Shown here in pieces: positions 26,255 to 35,859 of a stretch of 64,000 nt of DNA. A model generated the notes under the pieces. The model was not told the DNA's origin and made no database searches. It was given only the letters and a program-made list of their open reading frames with translations. Numbering within the stretch: the first letter of the stretch is position 1; every line of letters begins with the position of its first letter. Source of the stretch: Malaciobacter mytili LMG 24559 (GTDB lineage Bacteria; Campylobacterota; Campylobacteria; Campylobacterales; Arcobacteraceae); the NCBI RefSeq assembly GCF_003346775.1, contig NZ_CP031219.1:2108001-2172000 (forward strand), in the 5' to 3' direction. Position numbers and translations under genes: made by a program.

Positions 26255-27787
26255 TTAGTGTAAGAAGTGTCTTTTTCCAGAGAAATAAAGTGCCATATTA
26301 TATTCATTTGCAGCTTCAATAATCTCATCATCTCTAATAGAACCACCTGGCTCAATTACACATTTAACCCCAGCTTTATTTGCTTCATCAATAGAGTCTC
26401 TAAATGGGAAAAATGCTTCAGAAGCCAATACAGCACCAGATACATCAAGTCCCATATCTTCTGCTTTTCTTAAAGCAGCTTTAGAAGCATCAACTCTTGA
26501 AGTCATACCCATTCCAACTGCAACCATAGCAGAATTTTTAACATATACAACACAATTTGATTTTGTTAAACTTGCAATTTTATATGCAATTTCCATATCT
26601 TTTATCTCTTGTTGCGTTGCTTGTCTTGTTGATTTAAGTTCTGCATTTCTAACTTCATCTTCTTCTACAAAGTCAGCATCTTGATATACAAATCCACCAT
26701 CAACTCTTTTAAAATCATATGTATCATTTGCAAGTTCTAAATATTGTGTACCTTGCTCAAAAAGTTTAATTCTTTTTTTACTTGCAAATACTTCTTGTGC
26801 TTCAGGAGTAATTTGTGCAGCAAATACTACTTCTAAGAAAATTTCATTCATTTTAATAGCTAATTCTTTATCAACTATTCCATTTACAGCAACCACACCA
26901 CCAAAAGCAGAAACTGGGTCACATTTTAAAGCTTCCACATATGAATCAAATAAATTATCTTTTATGGCAAAACCACAAGGATTTCCATGTTTTACTATAC
27001 AAACAGCAGGTTCTTTTCCAAACGCAGCAGCAATTTTAGCAGCACCACTAATATCACCCATATTATTAAAACTTGCTTCACCTTTTAAAGTGATAAATTT
27101 ACTTGTAAATTGGTTATCAAACTCATATAAAGCACCTTTTTGATGTGGATTTTCTCCATATCTTGTATCAAATACTTTAGAACCTACAATAAATTGTTTT
27201 GCACCCATTGCATTATTAAATCTTTTATTCATATAATTTGCAATCATAGCATCATATGCAGCTGTATGCTCATATGCTTTAATCATCATATCTCTTCTAA
27301 ACTCAACTGTATTAGTATTGTTTTTAAGATTATTTAATACTAAATCATAATCTGCAACATCAGTTACAATAATAACTGAATCAAAGTTTTTAGCCGCACT
27401 TCTAACCATAGCAGGCCCACCAATATCTATATTTTCAATAATCTCTTCAAAATCATCAGTTTTTTCAATTGTTGCTTTAAAAGGATATAAGTTTACACAA
27501 ACTAAATCAATACCTTCAACTCCAAGCTCTTTTGCTTGGTCTAAATGAGATTGTTTATCTCTTCTATGTAAAATTCCTCCATGAATATATGGATTTAAAG
27601 TTTTAACTCTACCTTCAAAACATTCAGGAAATTTTGTAACTTCATTTGCCTCTATTACAGCAATTCCTGCCTCTTTTAATTTATTATATGTTCCACCAGT
27701 TGAGATAATCTCATACCCTAAAGCAACTAATTCTTTTGCAAAATTCTCTATACCACTTTTATCACTAACACTAATTAAAGCTCTCAT
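26255..27787 (-). CDS. purH: Bifunctional AICAR transformylase / IMP cyclohydrolase
   Basis: Catalyses the last two steps of IMP synthesis. The N-terminal cyclohydrolase domain (about 1-195) opens [17 protein letters not shown] and has STGGTYNKL. The C-terminal transformylase domain contains [12 protein letters not shown] (Lys-His catalytic pair) and ends with SEAFFPFRD and the glycine-rich [14 protein letters not shown]. The 510-residue length is standard. It lies downstream of purL on the same strand but beyond a strong terminator, so it may have its own promoter. Confidence 0.97.
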   Translation of the reverse strand: MRALISVSDKSGIENFAKELVALGYEIISTGGTYNKLKEAGIAVIEANEVTKFPECFEGRVKTLNPYIHGGILHRRDKQSHLDQAKELGVEGIDLVCVNLYPFKATIEKTDDFEEIIENIDIGGPAMVRSAAKNFDSVIIVTDVADYDLVLNNLKNNTNTVEFRRDMMIKAYEHTAAYDAMIANYMNKRFNNAMGAKQFIVGSKVFDTRYGENPHQKGALYEFDNQFTSKFITLKGEASFNNMGDISGAAKIAAAFGKEPAVCIVKHGNPCGFAIKDNLFDSYVEALKCDPVSAFGGVVAVNGIVDKELAIKMNEIFLEVVFAAQITPEAQEVFASKKRIKLFEQGTQYLELANDTYDFKRVDGGFVYQDADFVEEDEVRNAELKSTRQATQQEIKDMEIAYKIASLTKSNCVVYVKNSAMVAVGMGMTSRVDASKAALRKAEDMGLDVSGAVLASEAFFPFRDSIDEANKAGVKCVIEPGGSIRDDEIIEAANEYNMALYFSGKRHFLH

Positions 27788-27820
27788 TTTAAGTATCTTC
27801 TCCCCATAATTTATTATTCT

Positions 27821-27859
27821 AAAATAAAAAAAGCCAAACTCACTTTGAGTTTGGCTTTT
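27821..27859 (-). terminator. Terminator after purL
   Basis: A 13-bp perfect stem, AAAAGCCAAACTC (27829-27841) with GAGTTTGGCTTTT (27847-27859), and a T-run on the minus strand downstream (27821-27828). It is placed between purL and purH. Confidence 0.92.
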
Positions 27860-27872
27860 AGACTTATTTTAA

Positions 27873-30083
27873 TTATAAGTCTTGTTCAATTACTTTTTTA
27901 AATTTATTAAAGTAAATATCACTTGCTGCTTCTAATGAAATAGAAATATCATTAATACAAATTGTATTACCTTCAACTATACCAATTTCCTCACAAGCTA
28001 TACCATTTTCTTTTGCAATTGCAATAAAGTTTTCTTTATTTTCAGGATTTACTTCAACTAAAGCTCTACTTAAAGTTTCACTGAAAATATCTTTACTATT
28101 TGCTAAATTTACATTTACTTTTACACCTTTATTTCCAACAACTGCCATTTTTGCTAATGAAACTGCAATTCCACCAACATTTACATCTTTAGCAGCTACT
28201 AAAAGGTCTTGTTTATTAGCTTCAATTACTGTATTCCAAAGTTTTAACTCTTTTTCAAAATCAACTTCAGGATGAACTCCAGCTACTTTATTATACATTT
28301 TTTTCATATATAAAGAACCACCGAATTCACTCTTTGTTTCACCTAATAAGAAAATAATATTTCCTTGTTTTTGAACACAAGAAGGTAAAACTTTATTTGC
28401 ATCATCATTTACTCCAACCATTGCAATTGAAGGTGTTGGGAATACTCCTACCCCATTTGTTTCATTGTATAAAGATACATTTCCACCAATAACAGGAGTA
28501 ATAAGCTCTCTACAAGCATCTTTAATACCTTCACAAGATTGAGCAAATTGCCACATAACTTCTGGATTTTGTGGATTTCCAAAATTTAAACAATCTGTAA
28601 TTGCCTTTGGCATAGCACCAGTCATAGCAACATTTCTTCCAGATTCCATAACAGCTGCACTAGCACCTAATTTTGGATTAATATAACAAAATCTTGTATT
28701 ACAATCAGCACTCATTGCAAGTGCTTTTCCTGTCTCTTTAATTCTAATTGAAGAACCATCTAATTTTCCAGGTCCTTTAATAGTATTTGTTTGTACCATA
28801 GAGTCATATTGACTGTAAATCCAAGATTTATCAACAACTTCCATATCACTAAACATTGCATCAAAAGCTTCTTGATTAGCAATATCTTTATCTAAAGTAA
28901 TATTTGCAATATCTTTTAAGTATTCAGGCTCTTTAACAGGTCTATCTAATACTGGTGCTTGTTCACTTACTGGTTGAACAGGAACTTCAGCAACTTTTTG
29001 TCCATGCCAGAATAATTCCATATTACCTGTACTTGTAACTTCTCCAATAACAGCCACATCTAATTCCCATTTTTGGAAAATTTCGATGATTTTTTGCTCA
29101 CTTCCTTTTTTAGCACAAATAAGCATTCTTTCTTGAGATTCAGAAAGCATAAAATCATAAGGAGTCATTCCCTCTTCTCTTGCAGGAACTTTATCTAAAT
29201 GCATTATCATACCAGAACCACTTCTTCCAGCCATCTCAAAAGATGAAGATGTAAGTCCAGCAGCACCCATATCTTGGATACCTACAATTAAATCCTCTTT
29301 AAATAATTCTAAGCAAGCTTCCAATAGAAGTTTTTCAGTAAAAGGGTCCCCTACTTGTACTGTTGGTCTTTTTGATTCACTATCTTCATCAAAAGAAGCA
29401 CTTGACATAACCGCTCCACCAAGTCCATCTCTTCCTGTTTTACTTCCAACATACATAACTGGGTTACCAATACCCTCTGCTCTTCCATAGAAAATCTCAT
29501 CTGCTTTAGCAAGACCTAAAGTAAAAGCATTTACAAGATTGTTTCCTGCATAACACTCTTCAAAAGTTGTTTCTCCACCAATAGTTGGAACTCCCATACA
29601 GTTACCATAACCACCAATACCAGCAACAACCCCTCTTAATAAATATCTATGTTTTTGTGCAGTTTCACTATTACCTTCAATTGAAGCAAATCTAATTGAG
29701 TTCATATTTGCAATTGGTCTAGCTCCCATTGTAAATACATCTCTTAAAATTCCTCCAACACCAGTAGCAGCACCTTGGTAAGGTTCAATAAATGAAGGGT
29801 GATTGTGTGATTCCATTTTAAATACAGCAGCATATCCATCACCAATGTCAATAACACCAGCATTTTCACCTGGACCTTGGATTACCCAAGGGGCTTTTGT
29901 AGGGAAACCACTTAAATATTTTTTACTTGATTTATATGAGCAATGCTCACTCCACATAGCAGAAAAGATACCAATTTCTACATAATTTGGTTCTCTTCCT
30001 AAGATTTCTCTAATTTGTTCTAATTCCTCAAGCGTTAAAGAGTGCGCTAATGCAATCTCTTCAATATTCATCTCTTTTTGCAT
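27873..30083 (-). CDS. purL: Phosphoribosylformylglycinamidine synthase, small PurL
   Basis: Converts FGAR to FGAM in purine synthesis, together with separate PurS and PurQ subunits that are not in the window. This is the 736-residue Bacillus-type form. Signatures include [12 protein letters not shown], the MESHNHPSF metal/ATP motif, and [21 protein letters not shown] at 30083 follows AAGG by six bases; an alternative ATG four codons later is possible. Its promoter TATAAT is at 30120-30125. Confidence 0.97.
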   Translation of the reverse strand: MQKEMNIEEIALAHSLTLEELEQIREILGREPNYVEIGIFSAMWSEHCSYKSSKKYLSGFPTKAPWVIQGPGENAGVIDIGDGYAAVFKMESHNHPSFIEPYQGAATGVGGILRDVFTMGARPIANMNSIRFASIEGNSETAQKHRYLLRGVVAGIGGYGNCMGVPTIGGETTFEECYAGNNLVNAFTLGLAKADEIFYGRAEGIGNPVMYVGSKTGRDGLGGAVMSSASFDEDSESKRPTVQVGDPFTEKLLLEACLELFKEDLIVGIQDMGAAGLTSSSFEMAGRSGSGMIMHLDKVPAREEGMTPYDFMLSESQERMLICAKKGSEQKIIEIFQKWELDVAVIGEVTSTGNMELFWHGQKVAEVPVQPVSEQAPVLDRPVKEPEYLKDIANITLDKDIANQEAFDAMFSDMEVVDKSWIYSQYDSMVQTNTIKGPGKLDGSSIRIKETGKALAMSADCNTRFCYINPKLGASAAVMESGRNVAMTGAMPKAITDCLNFGNPQNPEVMWQFAQSCEGIKDACRELITPVIGGNVSLYNETNGVGVFPTPSIAMVGVNDDANKVLPSCVQKQGNIIFLLGETKSEFGGSLYMKKMYNKVAGVHPEVDFEKELKLWNTVIEANKQDLLVAAKDVNVGGIAVSLAKMAVVGNKGVKVNVNLANSKDIFSETLSRALVEVNPENKENFIAIAKENGIACEEIGIVEGNTICINDISISLEAASDIYFNKFKKVIEQDL

Positions 30084-30119
30084 CTGTTACCTTAAAAGTT
30101 ATTTCATAGTTAAGGTGCG

Positions 30120-30125
30120 ATTATA
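30120..30125 (-). promoter_or_regulatory. -10 element of purL
   Basis: TATAAT on the minus strand 37 bases before the purL start. No PurR-type operator was recognised. Confidence 0.6.
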
Positions 30126-30149
30126 TCCAAAAAGGGGTTAAAAAAACTT

Positions 30150-31106
30150 TTATCCTTCAGATAGTATTTCTATTTTATTATCTTTAAGCTCTATAAATAG
30201 CTCTTTTTTCCCATCAAATTTGTAACTATTTGTTCTATAAACTTCATCCATTAGAACCTTATACATTTTTTTATTTAAAGAATTTGGATAAGGAATTATA
30301 TTTATATTTGAAAAAATTATTGTTTTATCTTGTTTTCTTGAAAAAATTGTTTTTTTATACTCAGCAAAACTATTAAGTTCAACTCCATCATATCTTTTAA
30401 ACTCTTTTGAGTAAAAAGATAAATAAGCATCAATATCAGACTTTTTCCAAGCATCTTTCCATTTATAAATTGATGATAAAATTAAACTTATTTCATCTTT
30501 TGTACTTTTTTTAATTTCATCTTTTGAAATTAGTAATAAAGACTCTTCTAAATCTATTGTTTTATCAAGGTTTTGTAAATTTGGATTATCTAAAGCTATA
30601 CAACCTTTTGTAAACTCTTCTCTTTGCTGATTTAAAGGCATACCATGAATCCAAATTCCATGACCTTTTTTATTTAAAGCTTTATCAAAAGTATTAGGAT
30701 ATGAAGTAACTAGGGCTAAAGGACCATAAAAAGGATCTAATTTTGTAAGTTTATTTGTTAGTTTATAAACACCTTCTGGAGTTTTTAAATCACCTTCAAC
30801 TTTTTTATCTCCTTGTTTTTCTCCAATAATTACACTATCTTTTAGAATTTCAGAAAATCTATTATCAACTTTTTTATATACTTTTAACTCTTTTGTATCT
30901 TTGTCCACAAAAATTAAAAATTTAGTAGATTCATAATATCCATAATCAATATTTTTATCTTCTAAAAATTTTTCCCAATAACTTTTTTCTTGTAATTTTT
31001 TTTCTAATTGTTCTTTTACAGCATCAATTCCTTGTGTTCTATATATATCAACTAAATCAGCAAACAAAAAAGTTATACCAAATAATAAAAGCCCTAAAAA
31101 TCGCAT
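30150..31106 (-). CDS. Csd6/Pgp2-like L,D-carboxypeptidase (YkuD fold plus NTF2-like domain)
   Basis: Periplasmic peptidoglycan-trimming enzyme. Signal peptide at 1-16 (MRFLGLLLFGITFLFA). After a helical N-terminal region, the YkuD core (about 62-200) carries GHGIWIHG with H154 and the nucleophile C169 in TKGCIAL. The C-terminal 110 residues (YKWKDAWKKSDIDAYLSFYS...) form an NTF2-like domain, the layout known for H. pylori Csd6 and C. jejuni Pgp2, which cut tetrapeptides to tripeptides and are needed for helical shape. The ATG at 31106 fits the signal peptide better than an ATG 12 codons upstream. Divergent from a Csd3-like gene. Confidence 0.88.
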   Translation of the reverse strand: MRFLGLLLFGITFLFADLVDIYRTQGIDAVKEQLEKKLQEKSYWEKFLEDKNIDYGYYESTKFLIFVDKDTKELKVYKKVDNRFSEILKDSVIIGEKQGDKKVEGDLKTPEGVYKLTNKLTKLDPFYGPLALVTSYPNTFDKALNKKGHGIWIHGMPLNQQREEFTKGCIALDNPNLQNLDKTIDLEESLLLISKDEIKKSTKDEISLILSSIYKWKDAWKKSDIDAYLSFYSKEFKRYDGVELNSFAEYKKTIFSRKQDKTIIFSNINIIPYPNSLNKKMYKVLMDEVYRTNSYKFDGKKELFIELKDNKIEILSEG

Positions 31107-31145
31107 ACATACACCCCAACTATATTTATTTAAGTTTTGCAATTG

Positions 31146-31151
31146 TATAAT
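31146..31151 (+). promoter_or_regulatory. -10 element of the Csd3-like gene in a divergent promoter region
   Basis: TATAAT 34 bases before the ATG at 31185. The reverse strand offers TATT/TATACA-type sequence at the same place, so the two cell-wall genes probably share overlapping promoters in a 78-base gap. Confidence 0.55.
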
Positions 31152-31184
31152 AATACCCCTAATTTTTTTATAAAAGAAAGTTTC

Positions 31185-32363
31185 ATGAAAATTATATTAA
31201 TACTAATCATTTTTATTTCATCAATGTTTGCTTTACAAGTTCAAGAGCTAACTTGGCCAAAGGGAGATAGTTTTTTAACTTTTCTAGATAAATATAATAT
31301 TTCTCAAAAATTATATTTTGAACTAGAAAAAGAAGATAAAGAGTTGTGTTCAGAGATAGTTGCTGGAACAGAATATAATCTTTTATTAAATGAAGATGGA
31401 ACATTAAAACAAGTATTAATTCCTGTTTCTGAGGATATGCAACTACATATTTATGAAAGTAATAAGGGTGAATATAAATTTGAAGCCATTCCAATTTCTT
31501 ATCAAGAAATAGAAGAAACTATTGCAATTGAGATTAAAAAATCTCCTTTTCAAGATATATTTGAAGCAACAGAAAATTTAGCTTTAGCAAATGAAGTTAT
31601 GAGAGTATATGGAAGAAGTATAAATTTTAGAAGAATTCAAAAAGGTGATTTTGTAGCATTAAAATATAAACAAAAAATTAGAATGGGCAAATATTTTGGA
31701 AGCCCTGAATTAACTGCTGCAATGGTTGAAGTTAATGGAAAAAAACATTATAGATTTAAAAATAATAAAAATGACAAATATTATGATGAAAAAGGAAGAG
31801 GTTTTTCAAAAACATACTTTTTTAAGATACCATTATCATATAATAGAATTTCATCACAATTTACAAAAAGAAGATGGCATCCAGTTTTAAAAAAATATAG
31901 AGCCCACCTTGGAACAGATTTTGCTGCACCAAAAGGAAGACCTATTTACGCTGCGGGAGATGGGAAAATTATCTTTAGAGGTGTAAAAGGTGGTTATGGA
32001 AATGTTATAATAATTGATCATAAAAATGGTTATAGAACTTTATATGCTCATCAAAGTAGATTTAAAAGTGGTTTAAAAGTTGGAAGTTATGTAAGTAAGG
32101 GAACACATATTGGTTATGTGGGAAATACAGGACTAAGTTCAGGACCACATTTACATTTAGGTTTATATAAAAATGGAAGAGCAATTGATCCATTACAAGT
32201 TATAAAAAGAGGAAAAGAAATAAAGTTATCTGGAAAAGAACAAGCTACTTTTATAGCTAATACAAAAGATTATTTTAATGAACTTAATTTAGTAGTTAGT
32301 GATGAAAATAGAAAACTTCCTACAAGGTTGGCAAGAAAAGAGAGTTTTACAACAATACAATAA
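31185..32363 (+). CDS. Csd3/Pgp3-like M23 peptidoglycan endopeptidase
   Basis: Periplasmic zinc peptidase (LytM/M23). Signal peptide at about 1-17 (MKIILILIIFISSMFALQ). The N-terminal half (about 20-200) is the inhibitory/auxiliary region of Csd3-type enzymes; the catalytic domain has H241 and D245 in HLGTD and H322/H324 in PHLHLG. In H. pylori Csd3 (HdpA) and C. jejuni Pgp3 such enzymes cleave cross-links or the terminal D-Ala and affect helical shape. The ATG at 31185 (392 residues) is chosen because it starts the signal peptide; a longer frame from 31137 would place 16 polar residues ahead of it. mgtE follows after 17 bases. Confidence 0.88.
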   Translation: MKIILILIIFISSMFALQVQELTWPKGDSFLTFLDKYNISQKLYFELEKEDKELCSEIVAGTEYNLLLNEDGTLKQVLIPVSEDMQLHIYESNKGEYKFEAIPISYQEIEETIAIEIKKSPFQDIFEATENLALANEVMRVYGRSINFRRIQKGDFVALKYKQKIRMGKYFGSPELTAAMVEVNGKKHYRFKNNKNDKYYDEKGRGFSKTYFFKIPLSYNRISSQFTKRRWHPVLKKYRAHLGTDFAAPKGRPIYAAGDGKIIFRGVKGGYGNVIIIDHKNGYRTLYAHQSRFKSGLKVGSYVSKGTHIGYVGNTGLSSGPHLHLGLYKNGRAIDPLQVIKRGKEIKLSGKEQATFIANTKDYFNELNLVVSDENRKLPTRLARKESFTTIQ

Positions 32364-32380
32364 CTACAAAAGGAGTTTAA

Positions 32381-33733
32381 ATGCAAAATGAAAATATCAT
32401 AAAAGATCCTAATGAACTTTTAGAGAAATTAGACAATCTTCACCCCTCTGACATTGCATACTCCCTTAAAAAAATAGAAAATGAAAGCGAAGATGACTTT
32501 TTCTATGTACTTAAAACTATGCCAGATGAAATTCTGGGAGAAGTTTTATTAGAATTACCTGACAATTTAAGAGAAGCAGCATATGAAGAGTTATCTATTG
32601 AAAAACTTACTGATGCAGTTGATGAATTAGAATCTGATGATGCAACAGATATTATTCAAGAAATTGAAGAAATAGATAGAGAAAAAGCTAAAGAAATTTA
32701 TGAAGGTTTAGAAGAACAAGATAAAAAAGAGATTGATTGGCTTAGAAGATATGAAGAGGATGAAGCTGGTGCGTATATGCAAACTGAGCTTTTTTCTGCA
32801 AAGCTAAAAGAGACAATTGGACAATCAATAAAAAGATTAAAAGAAGCAAAAGCAGAAGATGCTTTAGAAAATATTCACCAAGTATTTGTTGTTAATGATG
32901 ATAAGTCTTTAATTGCTTCAATTTTATTAGAAGATTTAATTATTTTTGATTTTGATAAAACATATGAAGAAATTTTAAATGAAGCTGATGAGTATAAATA
33001 TAAACCTTTTAAAGTAAGTGATAAAACACATATTGATGAAGTTGCAAAACATGTTGAACAATATGACTTAAGTGTTGTTGCAGTTGTGGGTTATCAAGAT
33101 ATTTTAATGGGAAGAATTACAAGTGATGATATTTTAGATGTTATTGAACAAAATGCAACTGAACAAATCTATCAATTAGCAGGGGTAGATGAAGAGTTTG
33201 AGCATGAAGACAATCTTATTAATACAGCTAAAAAAAGAGCAATATGGCTATTTTTAAATCTAGGTACAGCAATTTTAGCTTCACTTGTTATTGGCTTATT
33301 TGACCAAACAATTCAAGCATATGTTGCTTTAGCAATTCTTATGCCAATTGTTGCCTCAATGGGAGGAAATGCAGGAACACAAACACTTGCAGTTATGGTA
33401 AGACAATTAGCATTAGGAGATATTGAGTTAGAAAATGCAAAAGATGCAGTAAAAAAAGAGGTTTTTATCTCTTTATTTAATGGATTTTTATTTGCATTAA
33501 TTATGGGAGTTATTGCTTGGATTTGGTTTGATGAAAAACTACTTGGATTAGTAATTGGTCTTTCAATGATTGTAAATTTATTTAGTGCAGGTTTTTTTGG
33601 TGCATCAATTCCTTTAATACTAAAAAAATTTAAAATTGACCCAGCAGTAGGAAGTACAGTTTTACTAACAACTGTTACAGATATAGTTGGCTTTTTTAGT
33701 TTTTTAATGCTTGCAAAAATTATACTTTTATAA
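32381..33733 (+). CDS. mgtE: Magnesium channel/transporter MgtE
   Basis: Mg2+-gated magnesium channel. Domains in order: helical N-domain (about 10-130), two CBS motifs (about 135-255), a plug helix, and five TM helices (about 288-450) including the pore region ILMPIVASMGGNAGTQTLAV, the family signature. The 450-residue length is normal. Acidic residues that bind regulatory Mg2+ are abundant in the N-domain. It sits between the Csd3-like gene and a MerR-type regulator whose start is ten bases after the mgtE stop. Confidence 0.96.
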   Translation: MQNENIIKDPNELLEKLDNLHPSDIAYSLKKIENESEDDFFYVLKTMPDEILGEVLLELPDNLREAAYEELSIEKLTDAVDELESDDATDIIQEIEEIDREKAKEIYEGLEEQDKKEIDWLRRYEEDEAGAYMQTELFSAKLKETIGQSIKRLKEAKAEDALENIHQVFVVNDDKSLIASILLEDLIIFDFDKTYEEILNEADEYKYKPFKVSDKTHIDEVAKHVEQYDLSVVAVVGYQDILMGRITSDDILDVIEQNATEQIYQLAGVDEEFEHEDNLINTAKKRAIWLFLNLGTAILASLVIGLFDQTIQAYVALAILMPIVASMGGNAGTQTLAVMVRQLALGDIELENAKDAVKKEVFISLFNGFLFALIMGVIAWIWFDEKLLGLVIGLSMIVNLFSAGFFGASIPLILKKFKIDPAVGSTVLLTTVTDIVGFFSFLMLAKIILL

Positions 33734-33743
33734 AAGGACTTTT

Positions 33744-34085
33744 ATGGCACTACTTGATAATGAAAAGTGTATTTTACCTATAAGCAGTATTGCAGAACTT
33801 TTAAGTACAAAACCTAGAACTTTAAAAATGTATGAAGAAAAAGGTTTGTTTCCTCAAGCTGAGGGAAAAATAAAAAAGTTATATTCTATAAATGATGTTA
33901 GATATATTGCATTTGTTCACTATCTTGCAAGTATAAAAAAAATAAATGCAAATGGTATAAAATATATTTTAGAAATGCTTTTAAATAATATGGATGAAAA
34001 AAATAGAAATGATTTTTTAGATATTGTAGAAACAAAACTTGAAAAAATCTCCACAAAAGATGTGGAAGATATAGAAAACTTTTAA
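33744..34085 (+). CDS. MerR-family regulator, HspR-like
   Basis: Small 113-residue regulator with one winged helix-turn-helix: ILPISSIAELLSTKPRTLKMYEEKGLFPQAEGKIKKLYS, then YSINDVRYI and a coiled C-terminal helix. The layout (no cysteine metal site, short C-terminal tail) recalls HspR rather than metal-sensing MerR proteins, but the sequence is divergent. The ATG at 33744 follows AAAAGGA by five bases; a longer frame starting inside mgtE lacks support. A HAIR-like site is present at the clpB promoter, a possible target, though this link is only inference. Confidence 0.75.
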   Translation: MALLDNEKCILPISSIAELLSTKPRTLKMYEEKGLFPQAEGKIKKLYSINDVRYIAFVHYLASIKKINANGIKYILEMLLNNMDEKNRNDFLDIVETKLEKISTKDVEDIENF

Positions 34086-34108
34086 AATAAGGAAAAATTC
34101 CTTATTTT
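34084..34108. terminator. Bidirectional terminator between the MerR-type gene and folE
   Basis: A perfect 11-bp stem, AAAATAAGGAA (34084-34094) with TTCCTTATTTT (34098-34108), and a three-base loop; stops of both convergent genes are at or inside its edges. Confidence 0.85.
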
Positions 34109-34674
34109 ATAGAAGCTGTTGAAACAATAGATAAAAACTCATCTTTTGTTTTTTTATTTTGCTTAAATAATCCTCTTAAAGCGGAAGTAACAGTTGTTGA
34201 ACATATTTTTTCAACTCCTCTCATCTCCATACACATATGTCTAGCTTCAATCATAACGGCAACACCTTTTGGATTTAAAGCATTATTAAGTGCATCGCAA
34301 ATTTGTTCAGTCATTTGCTCTTGAATTTGTAATCTTCTAGCAAATACATCTACTACTCTTGGTATTTTACTAAGTCCTACTACTTTACCATTTGGAATAT
34401 ATGCAACATGAGCTTTACCAATTATTGGCAACATATGATGTTCACATTGTGAATAAAATTCTATATCTTTAATTACAACCATTTCATCATTTGTACTTGT
34501 AAAAAGAGCTGAATTTATAATCTCTTCTGGATTTTGTTTATATCCGCCACACATAAACTCAAAAGCTTTTCTTACACGACTTGGAGTTTTTACTAACCCT
34601 TCTCTAGTTACATCTTCACCAATATATTCTAAGATATTTTTTATTGAGTTTTCAAACTCTTTTTCGCTAATCAT
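34102..34674 (-). CDS. folE: GTP cyclohydrolase I
   Basis: First enzyme of folate (tetrahydropterin) synthesis; converts GTP to dihydroneopterin triphosphate. The 190 residues have the zinc ligands C77 and H80 in QCEHH and C148 in ARHMCME, plus [21 protein letters not shown] and the C-terminal [10 protein letters not shown]. It is the first type (FolE), not the metal-promiscuous FolE2. It lies downstream of the Cts-like operon on the same strand, nine bases after ctsF-like. Confidence 0.97.
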   Translation of the reverse strand: MISEKEFENSIKNILEYIGEDVTREGLVKTPSRVRKAFEFMCGGYKQNPEEIINSALFTSTNDEMVVIKDIEFYSQCEHHMLPIIGKAHVAYIPNGKVVGLSKIPRVVDVFARRLQIQEQMTEQICDALNNALNPKGVAVMIEARHMCMEMRGVEKICSTTVTSALRGLFKQNKKTKDEFLSIVSTASIK

Positions 34675-34683
34675 TCTTTTCCT

Positions 34684-35859
34684 TTAATACTTAATTATTT
34701 CACTAATACTCCAAATGGGTACAAATATAGCAAATATAATCCATAAAATTAACCCTAGTATTATTATAAATACAAAAGGCTGTATCCAAAAGCATAGTGA
34801 CTTAATTTTTCTTTTATAACTATTTTTATAAATCTTCTCAATCTCTAAAGTTGCTTTTTTCAAACAGTTTGAATTTTCACCTGTTTGAATTAAATTTAAA
34901 ACTACATCATCAAAAATTTTTGTACTTGAAAAAGAGTAGCTTATACTTTTACCACTTTTTAAAAGATTTTCAATTTGCGTTATTTTATCCAAAAGATATT
35001 TGTTTTTAATTAAACTACTAAGACTATTTAAACAAGAGTGAAACTCATAGTTTTCTTTTTGCAAAATATTTAAAATAATAAAAAGTCTATACATTTGAAG
35101 ATTAAGAACTAAAGAACTAAATATTGGAATATTTTGTAAAATAATCTTATCAAACAGATATGCACACCTTTTATTTAATTTATAAAATATATAAACAACT
35201 ATAAAAGATAGTGAAAATATTATATTTAAATGCATAAAATAGTTCTTCAAAAAATCTTTTAACTTAAATAGTAAAAGAGTTGCTAAATTTTTATTTACTC
35301 CCTCTTGAAAAAGAAATAATTCAAAAGAGGGTAAAACTATATAAAAAATACTAAAAATACAAAAAAATAAAGTTATAAGTAAAATAAAAGGATATGAAAA
35401 AGCTTTTATTAACTCTTTTTTTATTTTTAAATTAAATTTTAAAAAGTTTGTTAAAGCATTAACTGTTAAATATATATTACCTTTACTATTTGCTATTTTA
35501 AAAAAATTTTTAACACTACTATCAAGACTAAAAGAGAGTGAATTAAAATCTATACCTTTCCCACAATTAATATTTTCAAGTAAAACAGAAATAAACTCTT
35601 TTATATTTTTATCTTTTTTATTTTTTAAAAGAAGTTCTAAAGCCTCTTTAATATGTATTTTGGCTTTTAACATTAGATTTAATTCTAAAAAGAAATAATA
35701 AGCTGTTTGTAAAGTGATTTTTTTCTTAAATAAATTAAAGGTTTTAGACTCTAGCTTTTTTATTTCTATTATATTTTTATTAATTTTTCTAAGTTCTTTT
35801 TTCTCTATTATTTCTTTATAAAGTTTAGAGTTTTTTTGATAGGTAATCTCATACTTCAT
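34684..35859 (-). CDS. ctsF: Inner-membrane platform protein of a DNA-uptake system (GspF/PilC family)
   Basis: Polytopic GspF/PilC-type protein, the inner-membrane base of type II secretion, type IV pilus and competence pseudopilus machines. Two GspF repeats are visible, each followed by TMs (about 155-185, 205-230 and 360-385). The order ctsE-ctsF and the gene set match the C. jejuni Cts transformation system, so the symbol is given by position and family. The ATG at 35859 is chosen; a TTG two codons upstream is also possible. It overlaps ctsE by 11 bases. Confidence 0.82.
   Translation of the reverse strand: MKYEITYQKNSKLYKEIIEKKELRKINKNIIEIKKLESKTFNLFKKKITLQTAYYFFLELNLMLKAKIHIKEALELLLKNKKDKNIKEFISVLLENINCGKGIDFNSLSFSLDSSVKNFFKIANSKGNIYLTVNALTNFLKFNLKIKKELIKAFSYPFILLITLFFCIFSIFYIVLPSFELFLFQEGVNKNLATLLLFKLKDFLKNYFMHLNIIFSLSFIVVYIFYKLNKRCAYLFDKIILQNIPIFSSLVLNLQMYRLFIILNILQKENYEFHSCLNSLSSLIKNKYLLDKITQIENLLKSGKSISYSFSSTKIFDDVVLNLIQTGENSNCLKKATLEIEKIYKNSYKRKIKSLCFWIQPFVFIIILGLILWIIFAIFVPIWSISEIIKY

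Noticed and set aside
31137-31184. Upstream start of the Csd3-like gene at 31137
   Set aside because: It would place a polar stretch before the signal peptide and would remove most of the divergent promoter region; ATG at 31185 begins the signal peptide.
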